From NCBI RefSeq assembly GCF_014202425.1, contig NZ_JACHGT010000001.1, positions 1-41,062 of the forward strand: DNA of 41,062 nt, written 5' to 3'. A program made the position numbers and the translations under genes. The DNA comes from Phytomonospora endophytica. GTDB lineage: Bacteria; Actinomycetota; Actinomycetes; Mycobacteriales; Micromonosporaceae. The notes beneath the pieces were generated by a model. It searched no databases. It was given only the letters and a program-made list of their open reading frames with translations, and was not told the origin of the DNA. This document shows, piece after piece, positions 8,441-19,329 of the stretch; position 1 is the first letter of the stretch, and the number at the start of each line of letters is the position of its first letter.

Positions 8441-8754
8441 GCGAGGGGGCGGCCTTCACGCGGACCATCGAGGACTTCACCTGCGCGCACTGCGGGCGGA
8501 ACGTGCGGGGGACGGGGTACACCAACCACTGCCCGCGGTGCCTGTGGTCGCGGCACGTCGACGTCAACCCCGGGGACCGGGCGGCGGACTGCGGGGGGCT
8601 GATGCCGCCGATCTCGGCGATGCTCAAGGGCGAGCAGTTCGTGATCATGCACGAGTGCGAGCGCTGCGGGCACCGCCGGCCGAACCGGGCGTCGCCGAAG
8701 GACGACCGGGATCTGCTGATCGCGTTGATGGCGCGTCCGTTCCCCGGGATCTGA
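8437..8754 (+). CDS. RNHCP-domain zinc-ribbon protein
   Basis: A 105-aa protein overlapping the end of prmC by four bases (GTGA). It carries two knuckle pairs at the N-terminus, CAHC (residues 14-17) and a CPRC within TNHCPRCLWSRHVD, which is the signature of the RNHCP family (PF12647-like). A third pair, CERCGHRRPN, lies further on. Four paired cysteine sites suggest zinc binding. The family is small, widespread and not characterised, so no reaction can be named. Coupling to prmC suggests a link to translation or RNA, but that is inference. The 190 bases that follow hold no gene. Confidence 0.8.
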   Translation: MSEGAAFTRTIEDFTCAHCGRNVRGTGYTNHCPRCLWSRHVDVNPGDRAADCGGLMPPISAMLKGEQFVIMHECERCGHRRPNRASPKDDRDLLIALMARPFPGI

Positions 8755-8938
8755 GGGGACGGGACGTGCGCGGCGGTGACGGCGAGGACCGTCGAAGGCG
8801 GTCCGTGAGCCGCCGGTCAGCGCCCCATTCGCCCCACCCACCCCACCTCGTCACCTTCTCACCACCCCGTCACACCCCGCGAAACCCCGCCGTGGTGATT
8901 TAGGCCAGGGTCGCGGGAAACTCTCAGACAAGGGCTCG

Positions 8939-8952
8939 TAACGTTGGCGGGC
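8939..8952 (+). promoter_or_regulatory. -10-like element for leaderless threonylcarbamoyl-AMP synthase gene
   Basis: TAACGT (8939-8944) ends eight bases before GTG 8953, and no ribosome site is visible. A leaderless transcript would fit. No recognisable -35 is present, so confidence is low. Confidence 0.3.
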
Positions 8953-9609
8953 GTGAGGCTATTTGACTGCTCCCGCGTGGACGAGCGCGACCGTGCCATC
9001 GAGGCCGCCATCTCGGCGGTCCGCTCGGGAGACCTCGTCGTCATGCCGACCGACACCGTCTACGGCATCGGCGCCGACGCCTTCAAGTCGTGGTCGGTGG
9101 AGGCCCTGCTGAGGGCGAAGGGGCGCGGCCGCGACATGGCCCCGCCGGTCCTCGTCGGTTCCCGCCGGACCCTTGACGGCCTCGTCCTTTCACTGCCATC
9201 CACTGCCAGGGACCTGGTGGCGGCGTTCTGGCCGGGCGCGCTGACCGTCGTCGTGGAGCACGCGCCGACGCTCGACTGGGACCTCGGCGACACCGAGGGC
9301 ACCGTGGCGGTCCGCATGCCGCTGCACCCGGTCGCGCTCGAAGTCCTCGCCGAGACCGGCCCGATGGCCGTCTCCAGCGCCAACAAGTCCGGCCAGCCTC
9401 CCGCCTCGACGGCGACCGACGCGCGCGAGCAGCTCGGCTACGGCGTCAGCGTCTACCTGGAGGCCGGCCCCTCGGCCGACATCGTGCCGAGCACGATCGT
9501 CGACTGCACCGGCGACGTCCCGGTCCTGCTGCGCGCGGGCGCGCTCTCGCTGGAAAAGATCCGCGAGGTCGTCCCCTCGACGCGCGGCCCCGAGGACGAG
9601 GGCCCGTGA
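8953..9609 (+). CDS. L-threonylcarbamoyladenylate synthase (Sua5/YrdC family)
   Basis: The enzyme makes threonylcarbamoyl-AMP from threonine, bicarbonate and ATP, the first step of the t6A37 modification of ANN-decoding tRNAs. The 218-aa protein has the YrdC nucleotide-binding signature PTDTVYGIGADAF near residue 33, the basic patch KGRGRDMAPPVLVGS and the conserved SSANKSGQPP. It is the short YrdC type, without the extra Sua5 C-terminal domain. GTG 8953 is chosen; a TTG at 8944 would add three residues. The phosphatase gene follows with a GTGA overlap, a pairing common in actinobacteria. Confidence 0.93.
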   Translation: MRLFDCSRVDERDRAIEAAISAVRSGDLVVMPTDTVYGIGADAFKSWSVEALLRAKGRGRDMAPPVLVGSRRTLDGLVLSLPSTARDLVAAFWPGALTVVVEHAPTLDWDLGDTEGTVAVRMPLHPVALEVLAETGPMAVSSANKSGQPPASTATDAREQLGYGVSVYLEAGPSADIVPSTIVDCTGDVPVLLRAGALSLEKIREVVPSTRGPEDEGP

Positions 9610-10226
9610 CCCCACCGTTCACCGTTCTGTCGGTCTGCATGGGCAACATCTGCCGCTCCCCGATGTCGGAGCGGCTGCTCGTGCTGCGCCTGCGCGAGGC
9701 CCTCGGCACCGAGGGCGACCGCGTCGGCGACTTCCTGCTCAGCCACTCCTGCGGCTTGGGCTCCTGGCACGTCGGTGAGGGCATGACCGAGGCCACGGCC
9801 CGCGAGCTGCGCGAACGCGGCGGCACCGGCGAGGGCTTCCATTCGCGGCAGATCGGGGCCGACAAGGTCGACATCTCCGACCTGATCCTCACCGCGACCA
9901 CCGAGCAGGTCGACTACATCCGCCACAACCATCCCGAAGCGCTGGAGCGAACGTTCCTGGTCCGCCACTTCGGGGCGCTGCTGTCCCATGTGGACGCCGA
10001 CGCGCTGCCGCCTTTCGCGCCGGCCCCGGAGGCCGTGCAGGCCCGTGGCGTCGCGATCGTGAAGGCGGCCGACGGCCTCCGCGACCGTTCGGCGGAGTCC
10101 GAACTCGACGACCCCTGGGGTCTCGACACCGCGACCTACCGCCGCATCGGCGACGAGCTCGACGAGACGCTGATCCCCTTCGCCGCCCTGCTCACGGGTG
10201 AGCCGGGCGCGGGAGACCGGCCGTGA
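9606..10226 (+). CDS. Low-molecular-weight protein tyrosine/arginine phosphatase
   Basis: This 206-aa protein has the CX5R active-site loop CMGNICRS near residue 12, where the cysteine is the nucleophile and the arginine binds phosphate, and a C-terminal DDPWG whose Asp is the usual general acid. The family includes PtpA of Streptomyces and mycobacteria and the arginine phosphatase YwlE; the sequence alone does not decide which residue is attacked. The protein is longer than the typical 150-160 residues because of an insertion near the middle. It overlaps the upstream gene by four bases, and the next gene overlaps it by four bases, so the three form one translational unit. Confidence 0.9.
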   Translation: MTPPFTVLSVCMGNICRSPMSERLLVLRLREALGTEGDRVGDFLLSHSCGLGSWHVGEGMTEATARELRERGGTGEGFHSRQIGADKVDISDLILTATTEQVDYIRHNHPEALERTFLVRHFGALLSHVDADALPPFAPAPEAVQARGVAIVKAADGLRDRSAESELDDPWGLDTATYRRIGDELDETLIPFAALLTGEPGAGDRP

Positions 10227-10633
10227 AACTGAGCCGCCGCGTACGCATGGTGCGCCCGTCGCTGATCACCTCGGCCTTCCTCGCCGTCCCGCTCGCCGTG
10301 GCCGGCGGGATCTGGAAGGGCCTCCCGGGCGTTTTCGGGGCGCTGGTCGGACTGCTGGTCGTGGCAGTGATGTTCACCGCATCCTGGTACGCCATCGCCT
10401 GGGTGGAGGTCTGGGACGTGCGACTCGTCCTTCCCGCCGGGATGATGGCCTACACCTTCAAGATCATTGTCCTGATGACGGCCCTGCTCGCCGCGAGCCG
10501 TCTGAAATGGGATGGATTGCTCCCTATGGTGGCCTCCGTCGCCGTGTCGATTGTGGCCTGGCTGACGGTTTTGATGATTTGGGGCGTTCGAGCGAGGTTC
10601 CCCTATGTAGAGGAAGAAAAACACGTGGAGTAA
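10223..10633 (+). CDS. Four-helix AtpI-like membrane protein
   Basis: A 136-aa protein with four membrane segments (about residues 14-30, 34-55, 68-88 and 98-122) and a charged C-terminus (EEEKHVE). Position and topology fit the ATP synthase protein I group: non-stoichiometric membrane proteins encoded at the head of atp operons and implicated in c-ring assembly or magnesium supply. GTG 10223 overlaps the phosphatase stop. It lies 88 bases before the smaller AtpZ-type gene, with a promoter-like stretch between. Sequence identity to AtpI is weak by eye, so the assignment rests mainly on location. Confidence 0.65.
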   Translation: MKLSRRVRMVRPSLITSAFLAVPLAVAGGIWKGLPGVFGALVGLLVVAVMFTASWYAIAWVEVWDVRLVLPAGMMAYTFKIIVLMTALLAASRLKWDGLLPMVASVAVSIVAWLTVLMIWGVRARFPYVEEEKHVE

Positions 10634-10651
10634 CTTCTACGTCACGTCGTG

Positions 10652-10708
10652 CTGACGCGTCGTCAGAGTCGTATACCCCCATGGGGAGCGACCCGGACGG
10701 CTGATAAT
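10652..10708 (+). promoter_or_regulatory. Probable atp operon promoter region
   Basis: GATAAT (10703-10708), a 5-of-6 match to the -10 consensus, lies 12 bases before ATG 10721, giving a very short leader. Two dyads lie upstream: CTGACG-CGT-CGTCAG (10652-10666) and the palindrome CCCCATGGGG (10677-10686), the latter over the expected -35. They may bind a regulator. No consensus -35 is visible. Confidence 0.45.
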
Positions 10709-10720
10709 CTCTGCGCCAAC

Positions 10721-10945
10721 ATGACCAACGACCCGTCTCCCAAGCGTCAGCAGAACTCTGGCGCCGACCAAGGGTGGGCCGTGATCAGCTATCTCCTCGC
10801 GGGCATGCTCGTGTGGGGTGGCGCCGGCTGGCTCCTTGACTGGTGGCTGAACATTCCCCACCACCTCGCGACCTTCTTCGGTGGCGTCGGCGGAGCGGGA
10901 GCAGGCCTGTACATGGTCGTCAAGAAGATGGGCAACACCTCGTGA
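10721..10945 (+). CDS. AtpZ/AtpI family two-helix protein
   Basis: A 74-aa protein with a polar N-terminus (MTNDPSPKRQQNSGADQGW) and two membrane segments (about residues 21-41 and 48-68). This matches the AtpZ/AtpI family (PF09527-like), thought to help c-ring assembly or form a Mg/Ca channel with AtpI. ATG 10721 is preferred over an upstream TTG at 10649 because family similarity begins at the polar N-terminus and the -10 element falls between the two. atpB follows after 19 bases. Confidence 0.8.
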   Translation: MTNDPSPKRQQNSGADQGWAVISYLLAGMLVWGGAGWLLDWWLNIPHHLATFFGGVGGAGAGLYMVVKKMGNTS

Positions 10946-10964
10946 CTGGTGAAGGGCGGAAACG

Positions 10965-11753
10965 GTGACTGGAAACCCCGTGGTAATCGCCTCGGAGTTC
11001 CCTCCGGGTGTCGACAGCTTCAATTTCGCCGACTGGATCCCCGGGCTGCCCAAGGGTGCGCTGACGACCGTCACCTTCATCGTCTTCCTCGGCGTCGGCC
11101 TGATCATCCTCGGCTTCATGCTGGCCTACCGCAATCCGAAGCTCGTCCCGACCCGCGGACAGTGGATCGCCGAATCCCTCTACGGATTCGTGCGCAACGG
11201 CATCGTCAAAGACATCATCGGGCCCGAAGGGCTGCGTTTCGCGCCTTACTTCGCGTCGCTGTTCAGCTTCATCCTTTTGATGAACGTGTTCGCGATCATC
11301 CCGATGTTCCAGATCTCGCCGAACTCGCACATCGCGTTCCCGGCGGTCCTGGCGATGCTGTCCTGGTTCTTCTACAACTGGGTCGGCATCCGCAAGCACG
11401 GCTTCTGGAAGTACATCAAGAACAGCTGCATCCCGACCGGAACGCCCATCGGGATGTACCCGATCATCGTGCCGATCGAGTTCCTGTCGAACCTGATCCT
11501 GCGCCCGGTCACCCTCGCGGTCCGGTTGTTCGCGAACATGTTCGCCGGCCACATGATCCTGCTGGTCTTCATCCTGGGCGGCGTGACGCTGCTGAACTCC
11601 GAGAGCATCTTCCTCAAGGCGGTCTCGCCGGTCTCGTTCCTCATGGCGATCGTCATGACCTTCTTCGAGTTCTTCGTGCAGCTGCTTCAGGCATACGTGT
11701 TCACCCTGCTCACCGCGGTATACGTCCAGGGGTCGCTCGCGGACGAGCACTAG
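10965..11753 (+). CDS. atpB: ATP synthase F0 subunit a
   Basis: Subunit a forms the two proton half-channels next to the c-ring. The 262-aa protein has five to six membrane segments. The essential arginine is present: LAVRLFANMFAGH, R187, corresponding to aR210 of E. coli. The last helix, FVQLLQAYVFTLLTAVY, is also typical. GTG 10965 follows GGGCGGAAAC. The 102-base gap to atpE contains a hairpin, GTCACG-TGCG-CGTGAC (11803-11818), which may set the high relative translation or stability of the atpE message. Confidence 0.97.
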   Translation: MTGNPVVIASEFPPGVDSFNFADWIPGLPKGALTTVTFIVFLGVGLIILGFMLAYRNPKLVPTRGQWIAESLYGFVRNGIVKDIIGPEGLRFAPYFASLFSFILLMNVFAIIPMFQISPNSHIAFPAVLAMLSWFFYNWVGIRKHGFWKYIKNSCIPTGTPIGMYPIIVPIEFLSNLILRPVTLAVRLFANMFAGHMILLVFILGGVTLLNSESIFLKAVSPVSFLMAIVMTFFEFFVQLLQAYVFTLLTAVYVQGSLADEH

Positions 11754-11802
11754 GAACACGCGAGCGCCCAAGAGCCTCGCCAGATCGGTAACACCAAGCA
11801 CA

Positions 11803-11818
11803 GTCACGTGCGCGTGAC
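11803..11818 (+). promoter_or_regulatory. Intercistronic hairpin before atpE
   Basis: A six-base stem GTCACG/CGTGAC with a TGCG loop lies 37 bases before atpE, in the longest gap within this part of the operon. Subunit c is needed in about ten copies, and a stem of this kind often protects or isolates its message. No T tract follows, so it is not a plain terminator. Confidence 0.4.
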
Positions 11819-11855
11819 GGACACGCCACGCAACAAATGAGGAGAAGTACCCATC

Positions 11856-12077
11856 ATGTTCGGCAGCCTTAGCGTCATCGGCTTCGGTCTTTCCGCCATC
11901 GGCCCGGCCATCGGTGTCGGCCTTATCTTCGCGGCCTGGATCAACTCCACCGCGCGTCAGCCGGAGTCGGCCAACATCACCCGCCCGATGATGTTCGTCG
12001 GTGCCGCCCTCGCCGAGGCGCTCGCCCTGTTCGGTCTGCTGCTCGCGTTCATCCAGAACCAGCCGCCGACCCCCTGA
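11856..12077 (+). CDS. atpE: ATP synthase F0 subunit c
   Basis: The proteolipid of the rotary ring. The 73-aa protein is a helical hairpin with a polar RQP loop at residues 34-36 and the ion-carrying glutamate E54 in the second helix (GAALAEALALFG). The surrounding residues lack the Na+-binding signature, so proton translocation is expected. GAGGAG lies about eleven bases before the ATG. The same helix is where diarylquinolines bind in mycobacteria. Confidence 0.97.
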   Translation: MFGSLSVIGFGLSAIGPAIGVGLIFAAWINSTARQPESANITRPMMFVGAALAEALALFGLLLAFIQNQPPTP

Positions 12078-12115
12078 ACCACCAGCGACCGTAACTCCAA
12101 GACGGGAGCAGCCCT

Positions 12116-12652
12116 ATGAACATCGCAGCAGGTGACGACAGCACCGGGATCATCATCCCGGCGTGGTCCGAAGTCATCGTCGGCACCATCGCCTTCGCGC
12201 TGCTCTGCTTCGTGCTCATGAAGTTCGTCTTCCCCAAGATGGAAGAGACCTTCAAGGCGCGAGTGGACGCCATCGAAGGCGGCATCGAGCGTGCCAACAA
12301 GGCGCAGGAAGAGGCCAACGCGCTGCTGGAGCAGTACCGCCAGCAGCTCGCCGAGGCCCGCACCGCCGCCGCGCAGATCCGTGAAGAGGCACGGGCCGAC
12401 GCGCACGGCATCCGTGCCGACATCCTCGCCAAGGCCGAAGAGGACCGCGACCGCATCCTCACCGCCGGACGCGACCAGCTCGCCGCCAACCGCCAGCAGC
12501 TCATCCGTGAGCTGCGCGGCGAGATCGGCGAACTGTCCGTCGAGCTGGCCGGGCGCATCGTCGGTGAGTCCCTCGCCGACCAGGCCCGCCAGAGCGGCAC
12601 GGTCGAGCGCTTCCTCACCGACCTCGACGCCGAACCGGCCGGGCGGGCGTGA
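12116..12652 (+). CDS. atpF: ATP synthase F0 subunit b
   Basis: The peripheral stalk. The 178-aa protein has one N-terminal membrane helix (about residues 18-38, VIVGTIAFALLCFVLMKF) and then a long charged helix rich in Ala, Glu, Gln and Arg that dimerises as a coiled coil and meets subunit delta. It is a simple b, unlike the b-delta fusion of mycobacteria. GGGAG precedes ATG 12116. Its stop overlaps the atpH start (TGATG). Confidence 0.96.
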   Translation: MNIAAGDDSTGIIIPAWSEVIVGTIAFALLCFVLMKFVFPKMEETFKARVDAIEGGIERANKAQEEANALLEQYRQQLAEARTAAAQIREEARADAHGIRADILAKAEEDRDRILTAGRDQLAANRQQLIRELRGEIGELSVELAGRIVGESLADQARQSGTVERFLTDLDAEPAGRA

Positions 12653-13476
12653 TGCACGCGGCCAGCAGGGAGACGTACCAGGCGGGCGTTGACGCGCTCG
12701 CCTCGTACGCCAAGCGCGTCAAGTCCGACACGGTCCGCACCACGGCCGACGACCTCCTCTCGGTCGCCGGCCTCCTCGGGAGCGAACCGCGTCTTCGCCG
12801 GGCGCTGTCCGACCCGGCCCGGGACGGCAAGGACCGGGCCGGGCTCGCCGAGTCGCTGCTGAAGGGCAAGGTCTCGGCCGGTGCCCTCAAGCTCGCCACG
12901 ACCCTCACCGAGGGCCGCTGGTCGAACGCGACCGAACTGCTCAACGGCACCGAGTCGCTCGGCGTCGAGGCTCTCCTCGTCGCCGCCGACAAGGACGGCA
13001 AGCTCGCCGACGTCGAAGACGAACTGTTCCGTTTCGGGCAGGTCGTCGCCGGTGACGCGGGACTGTCCAACGCCCTGTCGGACGGCAGTGTCCCCGCGGA
13101 GCAGCGCGCGACCCTGGTCGCCTCGCTCCTCAAGGACAAGGCGAACCCGATCACGCTCCGGCTGGCCGAGGTGGCGCTGTCCGGCTTCGGTGGACGCGGT
13201 TTCGGCACGGGCCTCTCCCGGCTCGTCGAACTCGCCGCCGAGAAGCGCGAGCAGCAGTTGGCCTTCGTCACGGTGGCCGGCTCGCTGAGCGAGGACCAGG
13301 AGCAGCGGCTCACCGCGAAACTGGCGCGCATGTACGGTCGAGAGGTGTCGGTGAAGGTCATCGTCGACCCGGCCATCGTGGGCGGAATGAGCGTGCGGGT
13401 CGGAGACGACCTCTACGACGGCACCGTGAGCCGCAGGCTCGCGGACGCCCGTCACGCGCTCTCCGGCGACCACTAA
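12652..13476 (+). CDS. atpH: ATP synthase F1 subunit delta
   Basis: Delta caps the alpha3beta3 head and ties it to the b stalk. At 274 aa it is longer than E. coli delta (177 aa), as in Streptomyces, with an extra N-terminal helical domain. The conserved C-terminal end is present ([20 protein letters not shown]...DGTVSRRL). ATG 12652 overlaps the atpF stop by one base; GTG 12649 would add one residue. A seven-base hairpin, GTCAGCC/GGCTGAC (13492-13510), lies in the gap before atpA. Confidence 0.95.
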   Translation: MHAASRETYQAGVDALASYAKRVKSDTVRTTADDLLSVAGLLGSEPRLRRALSDPARDGKDRAGLAESLLKGKVSAGALKLATTLTEGRWSNATELLNGTESLGVEALLVAADKDGKLADVEDELFRFGQVVAGDAGLSNALSDGSVPAEQRATLVASLLKDKANPITLRLAEVALSGFGGRGFGTGLSRLVELAAEKREQQLAFVTVAGSLSEDQEQRLTAKLARMYGREVSVKVIVDPAIVGGMSVRVGDDLYDGTVSRRLADARHALSGDH

Positions 13477-13546
13477 TCCATTACGCATCCAGTCAGCCGA
13501 CCGGGCTGACACACCGCTTATCAAGCAGGGACGAGGGAAACACAGG

Positions 13547-15187
13547 ATGGCCGAGCTGACCATCTCCTCGGACGAGATCCGTAGCGCGCTTGACAGCTAC
13601 GTGTCGTCCTACCGGCCGGAGATCTCCCGCACGGAGGTCGGCGTCGTCGCCGAGGCATCTGACGGTATCGCCATCGTCGAGGGACTTCCCTCGACCATGG
13701 CCAATGAGCTACTTGAGTTCGCCGACGGCACCCTCGGTGTCGCGCTGAACCTCGACCTCCGTTCGATCGGTGTCGTGGTTCTCGGTGACTTCGACGGCAT
13801 CGAGGAGGGCCAGGAGGTCAAGCGGACCGGCCGTGTCCTCTCCGTCCCCGTCGGGGACAAGTTCCTGGGCCGGGTCGTCGACCCGCTGGGCAACCCGATC
13901 GACGACCTGGGCGACATCGAGAACGAGGGCTTCCGCGAGCTCGAACTCCAGGCCCCGAACGTCATGGCCCGGCAGAGCGTCTCCGAGCCGATGGAGACCG
14001 GGATCAAGGCGATCGACTCCATGACCCCCATCGGTCGTGGACAGCGCCAGCTGATCATCGGCGACCGCAAGACCGGCAAGACCCAGATCGCCATCGACAC
14101 GATCCTCAACCAGCGTAAGAACTGGGAGTCGGGCGACCCGAAGAAGCAGGTTCGCTGCATCTACGTCGCCGTCGGTCAGAAGGCCTCCACGGTCGCCGGT
14201 ATCAAGGGCGTGCTCGAAGAGCACGGCGCCATGGAGTACACCACCATCGTGGCCTCCCCGGCGTCCGACTCGGCCGGTTTCAAGTACCTCGCCCCGTACG
14301 CCGGTTCGGCCATCGGCCAGCACTGGATGTACGCCGGCAAGCACGTCCTCATCGTCTTCGACGACCTGTCCAAGCAGGCCGAGGCGTACCGTTCGGTTTC
14401 CCTCCTGCTGCGTCGCCCCCCGGGCCGTGAGGCCTTCCCGGGTGACGTGTTCTACCTGCACTCGCGGCTCCTTGAGCGTTGCGCGAAGCTGTCCGACGAG
14501 CTCGGCGGCGGTTCGATGACCGGTCTGCCGATCATCGAGACCAAGGCCGGCGACATCTCGCAGTTCATCCCGACCAACGTCATCTCCATCACCGACGGCC
14601 AGGTCTTCCTCGAAGAGGGCCTGTTCAACTCCGGTGTGCGTCCGGCGATCAACGTCGGTACGTCGGTGTCGCGTGTCGGTGGCGCGGCCCAGCGCAAGGG
14701 CATGCGGAAGGTGACCGGAACGCTGCGTCTCGACCTGGCGCAGTACCGCGAGCTGGAGGCCTTCTCGGCCTTCGCCTCCGACCTGGACGCCGCCTCCCGC
14801 GCGCAGCTCGACCGCGGTATGCGCATGGTCGAGCTCCTCAAGCAGGGCGCGGCCTCCCCGCTGGCCATGGAAGAGGAGATCGTCTCGCTCTGGACCGGCA
14901 CCGCCGGCAAGATCGACGACATCCCCGTCGGCGAGGTGCGTCGCTTCGAGTCCGAGTTCCTCGGCTACATGCGTCACAGCAAGGCCGACACGCTCACGAA
15001 CATCCGTGAGTCGGGCGAGCTGAAGGACGACTCGCTGAACGCGCTGAACGAGGCCGTCGACCACTTCAAGCAGATGTTCCTCGCGCAGGACGACCACGTC
15101 ACCGTCAACGAGGCCCCGGCCGAGGCGCTCGACGAGGTCGGCCAGGAGAAGGTCACCCGGATCGTCTCCGACTCCGAGGGCGCGTAA
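13547..15187 (+). CDS. atpA: ATP synthase F1 subunit alpha
   Basis: The regulatory nucleotide-binding subunit. The 546-aa protein has the beta-barrel domain, the P-loop GDRKTGKT at residues 172-179 and the family motif [19 protein letters not shown]. It is about 30 residues longer than E. coli alpha, with an acidic C-terminal tail typical of actinobacteria. It follows atpH after 70 bases that include a hairpin, and precedes atpG after three bases. Confidence 0.98.
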   Translation: MAELTISSDEIRSALDSYVSSYRPEISRTEVGVVAEASDGIAIVEGLPSTMANELLEFADGTLGVALNLDLRSIGVVVLGDFDGIEEGQEVKRTGRVLSVPVGDKFLGRVVDPLGNPIDDLGDIENEGFRELELQAPNVMARQSVSEPMETGIKAIDSMTPIGRGQRQLIIGDRKTGKTQIAIDTILNQRKNWESGDPKKQVRCIYVAVGQKASTVAGIKGVLEEHGAMEYTTIVASPASDSAGFKYLAPYAGSAIGQHWMYAGKHVLIVFDDLSKQAEAYRSVSLLLRRPPGREAFPGDVFYLHSRLLERCAKLSDELGGGSMTGLPIIETKAGDISQFIPTNVISITDGQVFLEEGLFNSGVRPAINVGTSVSRVGGAAQRKGMRKVTGTLRLDLAQYRELEAFSAFASDLDAASRAQLDRGMRMVELLKQGAASPLAMEEEIVSLWTGTAGKIDDIPVGEVRRFESEFLGYMRHSKADTLTNIRESGELKDDSLNALNEAVDHFKQMFLAQDDHVTVNEAPAEALDEVGQEKVTRIVSDSEGA

Positions 15188-15190
15188 GCC

Positions 15191-17547
<2,357 letters not shown>

Positions 17548-17570
17548 CCCGCCGGATCGTTGTGACACCA

Positions 17571-17601
17571 AGGGCCGTCCCCGTTCGGGGGCGGCCCTTT
17601 T
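17571..17601 (+). terminator. Intrinsic terminator after atpD
   Basis: A 12-bp stem (17571-17582 with 17587-17598; one G-T pair) closes a GTTC loop, and TTT follows. It ends the main atp transcript before the epsilon subunit gene, which is unusual for this operon. Confidence 0.85.
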
Positions 17602-17644
17602 GTCCGCCGGGGGCAACCGATCCGGTGTGAATCCGTATCTTCTC

Positions 17645-17663
17645 AGGGGAGCTGTCCCCTTTT
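17645..17663 (+). promoter_or_regulatory. Small hairpin with T tract in the leader of the first S66 gene
   Basis: AGGGGA (17645-17650) pairs with TCCCCT (17655-17660) around a GCTG loop, followed by TTT, 14 bases before ATG 17677. A -10-like TATCTT (17637-17642) lies just upstream. The hairpin may attenuate transcription or cover the ribosome site. The evidence is thin. Confidence 0.3.
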
Positions 17664-17676
17664 GAGCGGAGCGGAT

Positions 17677-18726
17677 ATGACCGACCTGCAACTCTCCCGG
17701 CGCGGTGTACTGGCGGCCGGCGCGGCGATCGGCGGCGCTGCCGTACTGGCCGGGGCACTGCCCGGCACGGCCGCGGCCGAACCGGCCGTCGACGGCGCCT
17801 GGCGGCGCCCGCCGAAGCTCGTCTCCGGCGATCGGGTGCGGCTGGTGTCGCCGGCGGCGGGGCCCGACCACGCGCGCCTCGACATCGGCAAGAAGATGCT
17901 GGAGAGCTGGGGCCTGGTCGTCGAGATCGGCGAGCACGCGCTCGGCAGGTTCGGTTACCTGTCGGCGCCCGACGCCGACCGGGCCGCCGACGTCAACGAC
18001 GCCTTCGCCGATCCGGGCGTCCGGGCGGTCTTCGCGACCCGCGGCGGGTGGGGGACCGGCCGCATCATGGACGCGATCGACTTCACCGGCATGAGCGAGC
18101 ACCCGAAGTTCTTCGTCGGCTACAGCGATGTCACGTCGATGCACATGGGCATCTGGCGGCGGGCGCGCGTGGCGACGGTGCACGGGCCGATGCTGGCGTG
18201 GAACACCGACCTGCACGGCCCGACCGACGGGCCGGCGGCCCTGGAGCTCAAGTCGGCGCTGATGTCGGCGGAGCCGGTCGTCCTGCATCGCGATCCGGCG
18301 ATCCCGTCGTCGGGGGTGGAGTCGCCGGGGAAGGCGACGGGGCGGCTGTTCGGCGGGAACCTGTCGATCCTGGTGACCGAGCCGAGGGACGGCAACGCGC
18401 CCCGGACCGAGGGCGGGATCCTGTTCTTCGAGGACACCAACGAGGCGCCGTACAGCGTCGACCGGATGCTGACCGAGCTGCTGCGCGACGGCTGGTTCGA
18501 CGGCATCGCCGGTATCGCGCTGGGGACGTTCACGTCCTCGGTGGGCAACCCGGGGGACTGGACGATCCTCGACGTGCTCGCCGACCGGCTCCTGCCGGTC
18601 GGTGTGCCGATCCTGGGCGGGTTCAACGTCGGGCATGAGGCGCGGCCGCACACGATGCCGTTCGGTACGAAGGCGACCATCGACACGGCGGCGGGAACGC
18701 TGACGGTGACGGCGGCGGCGAGTTAG
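17677..18726 (+). CDS. Tat-exported LD-carboxypeptidase, peptidase family S66 (copy 1)
   Basis: S66 enzymes remove the terminal D-Ala from the tetrapeptide of peptidoglycan fragments. The 349-aa protein starts at ATG 17677 behind GGAG and has a twin-arginine signal (SRRGVLAAGAAIGG), so it is exported folded. The catalytic triad is visible: Ser150 in VGYSDVT, Glu252 in FFEDTNE and His320 in VGHEARPHTMPFG. Well-known LdcA enzymes are cytoplasmic and recycle muropeptides; an exported form would act on the wall itself or on released fragments. It follows the atpD terminator and has a second, related copy 600 bases downstream. Confidence 0.92.
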   Translation: MTDLQLSRRGVLAAGAAIGGAAVLAGALPGTAAAEPAVDGAWRRPPKLVSGDRVRLVSPAAGPDHARLDIGKKMLESWGLVVEIGEHALGRFGYLSAPDADRAADVNDAFADPGVRAVFATRGGWGTGRIMDAIDFTGMSEHPKFFVGYSDVTSMHMGIWRRARVATVHGPMLAWNTDLHGPTDGPAALELKSALMSAEPVVLHRDPAIPSSGVESPGKATGRLFGGNLSILVTEPRDGNAPRTEGGILFFEDTNEAPYSVDRMLTELLRDGWFDGIAGIALGTFTSSVGNPGDWTILDVLADRLLPVGVPILGGFNVGHEARPHTMPFGTKATIDTAAGTLTVTAAAS

Positions 18727-18740
18727 CCGCGCCGGACCGT

Positions 18741-18772
18741 GGGGCCGCCTTCCGGGAATCGGGGGCGGCTCC
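18741..18772. terminator. Convergent hairpin after the first S66 gene
   Basis: GGGGCCGCC (18741-18749) pairs with GGCGGCTCC (18764-18772; one G-T pair) around a 14-base loop, between genes that converge. It could stop transcription from both sides. Confidence 0.5.
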
Positions 18773-18790
18773 GTTCGTTCGTCCGCCCGG

Positions 18791-19127
18791 TCACCAGACC
18801 GTGAACTTCATGCCCGCTCCCGCGTCGGCCGCGCATCGGTAGACCTCAACGAGGGTCGTGAAGTGATCCCGGAGGTGGTCGTCGATGTCGGGGTCGTTGC
18901 AGCCCTTGCCCTGCGGTGTTTCCCGGTAGGCGTCGAAGTACCGCTCGAAGCTCACGGTCCGCAGCCGTCGCCAGTTCTCCCGGACCTCCTCGGGGTCGAG
19001 CAGCCCCTCGCATACACCTCCGCCGTCGGAGTCCTCGTCCTCGTCCGAACCAGCTCGTGTCGATGTCGACCTCCGCACCGGCGGTCTTCGTCCCGTGCAC
19101 CGGCTGCAGGTATGTGTAGACGCCCAC
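18791..19127 (-). pseudogene. Frameshifted small gene of unknown function
   Basis: On the minus strand GTG 19127 has an excellent ribosome site (GAAGGAG, nine bases upstream) and a -10 box TACAAT (19175-19170). The first frame reads VGVYTYLQPVHGTKTAGAEV, then DIDTSWFG, and then degenerates into Arg/Gly runs. The neighbouring frame from about 19050 down to 18791 gives coherent protein: DEDEDSDGGG, LLDPEEVRENWRRLRTVSFE, and it ends GMKFTVW. The 337 bases are 3n+1, so one extra base, or two missing, within or near the GACGAG repeat at about 19035-19055 would join the halves into a protein of about 111 aa. Real mutation, sequencing error and programmed shift cannot be told apart here. No family is recognised. 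Confidence 0.6.
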
Positions 19128-19169
19128 GGCCTTCGGCTCCTTCGGGTGCGGCGTCTGTGTTCGCGCGGC

Positions 19170-19175
19170 ATTGTA
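19170..19175 (-). promoter_or_regulatory. -10 box for the frameshifted minus-strand gene
   Basis: TACAAT on the minus strand, 5 of 6 consensus bases, lies 42 bases upstream of the GTG start with a good ribosome site between. No clear -35 is seen. Its preservation suggests the gene was recently functional or still is. Confidence 0.5.
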
Positions 19176-19223
19176 TCGGCGGTGTCCCGTGGCCCGTGTT
19201 CGCCGGAGCGTCGCGCGATCCGC

Positions 19224-19253
19224 TTGACGAACCGTGCGTGTCCCGGGCATAGT
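19224..19253 (+). promoter_or_regulatory. Promoter of the second S66 gene
   Basis: TTGACG (19224-19229) and CATAGT (19248-19253) are 18 bases apart and match 5 and 4 of 6 consensus bases. This is one of the best housekeeping-type promoters in the window. The expected start is near 19260, leaving a leader of about 70 bases before ATG 19330. Confidence 0.6.
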
Positions 19254-19329
19254 TCCGCACCCTTCGCGACGTCTTCGGGTTTGCCGCCGTTCGGTGCGGC
19301 CGAGCCACGGCGGCGATCGGAGCGGTCTC

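Noticed and set aside
10223-10633. wecA/rfe-type or glyA gene between the phosphatase and atp genes
   Set aside because: Some actinomycetes have these here; the single frame present encodes a 136-aa four-helix protein instead.
17602-17676. c-di-AMP or other riboswitch before the first S66 gene
   Set aside because: Such riboswitches often precede wall hydrolases in actinobacteria, but 75 bases with one short hairpin are too little for that structure.
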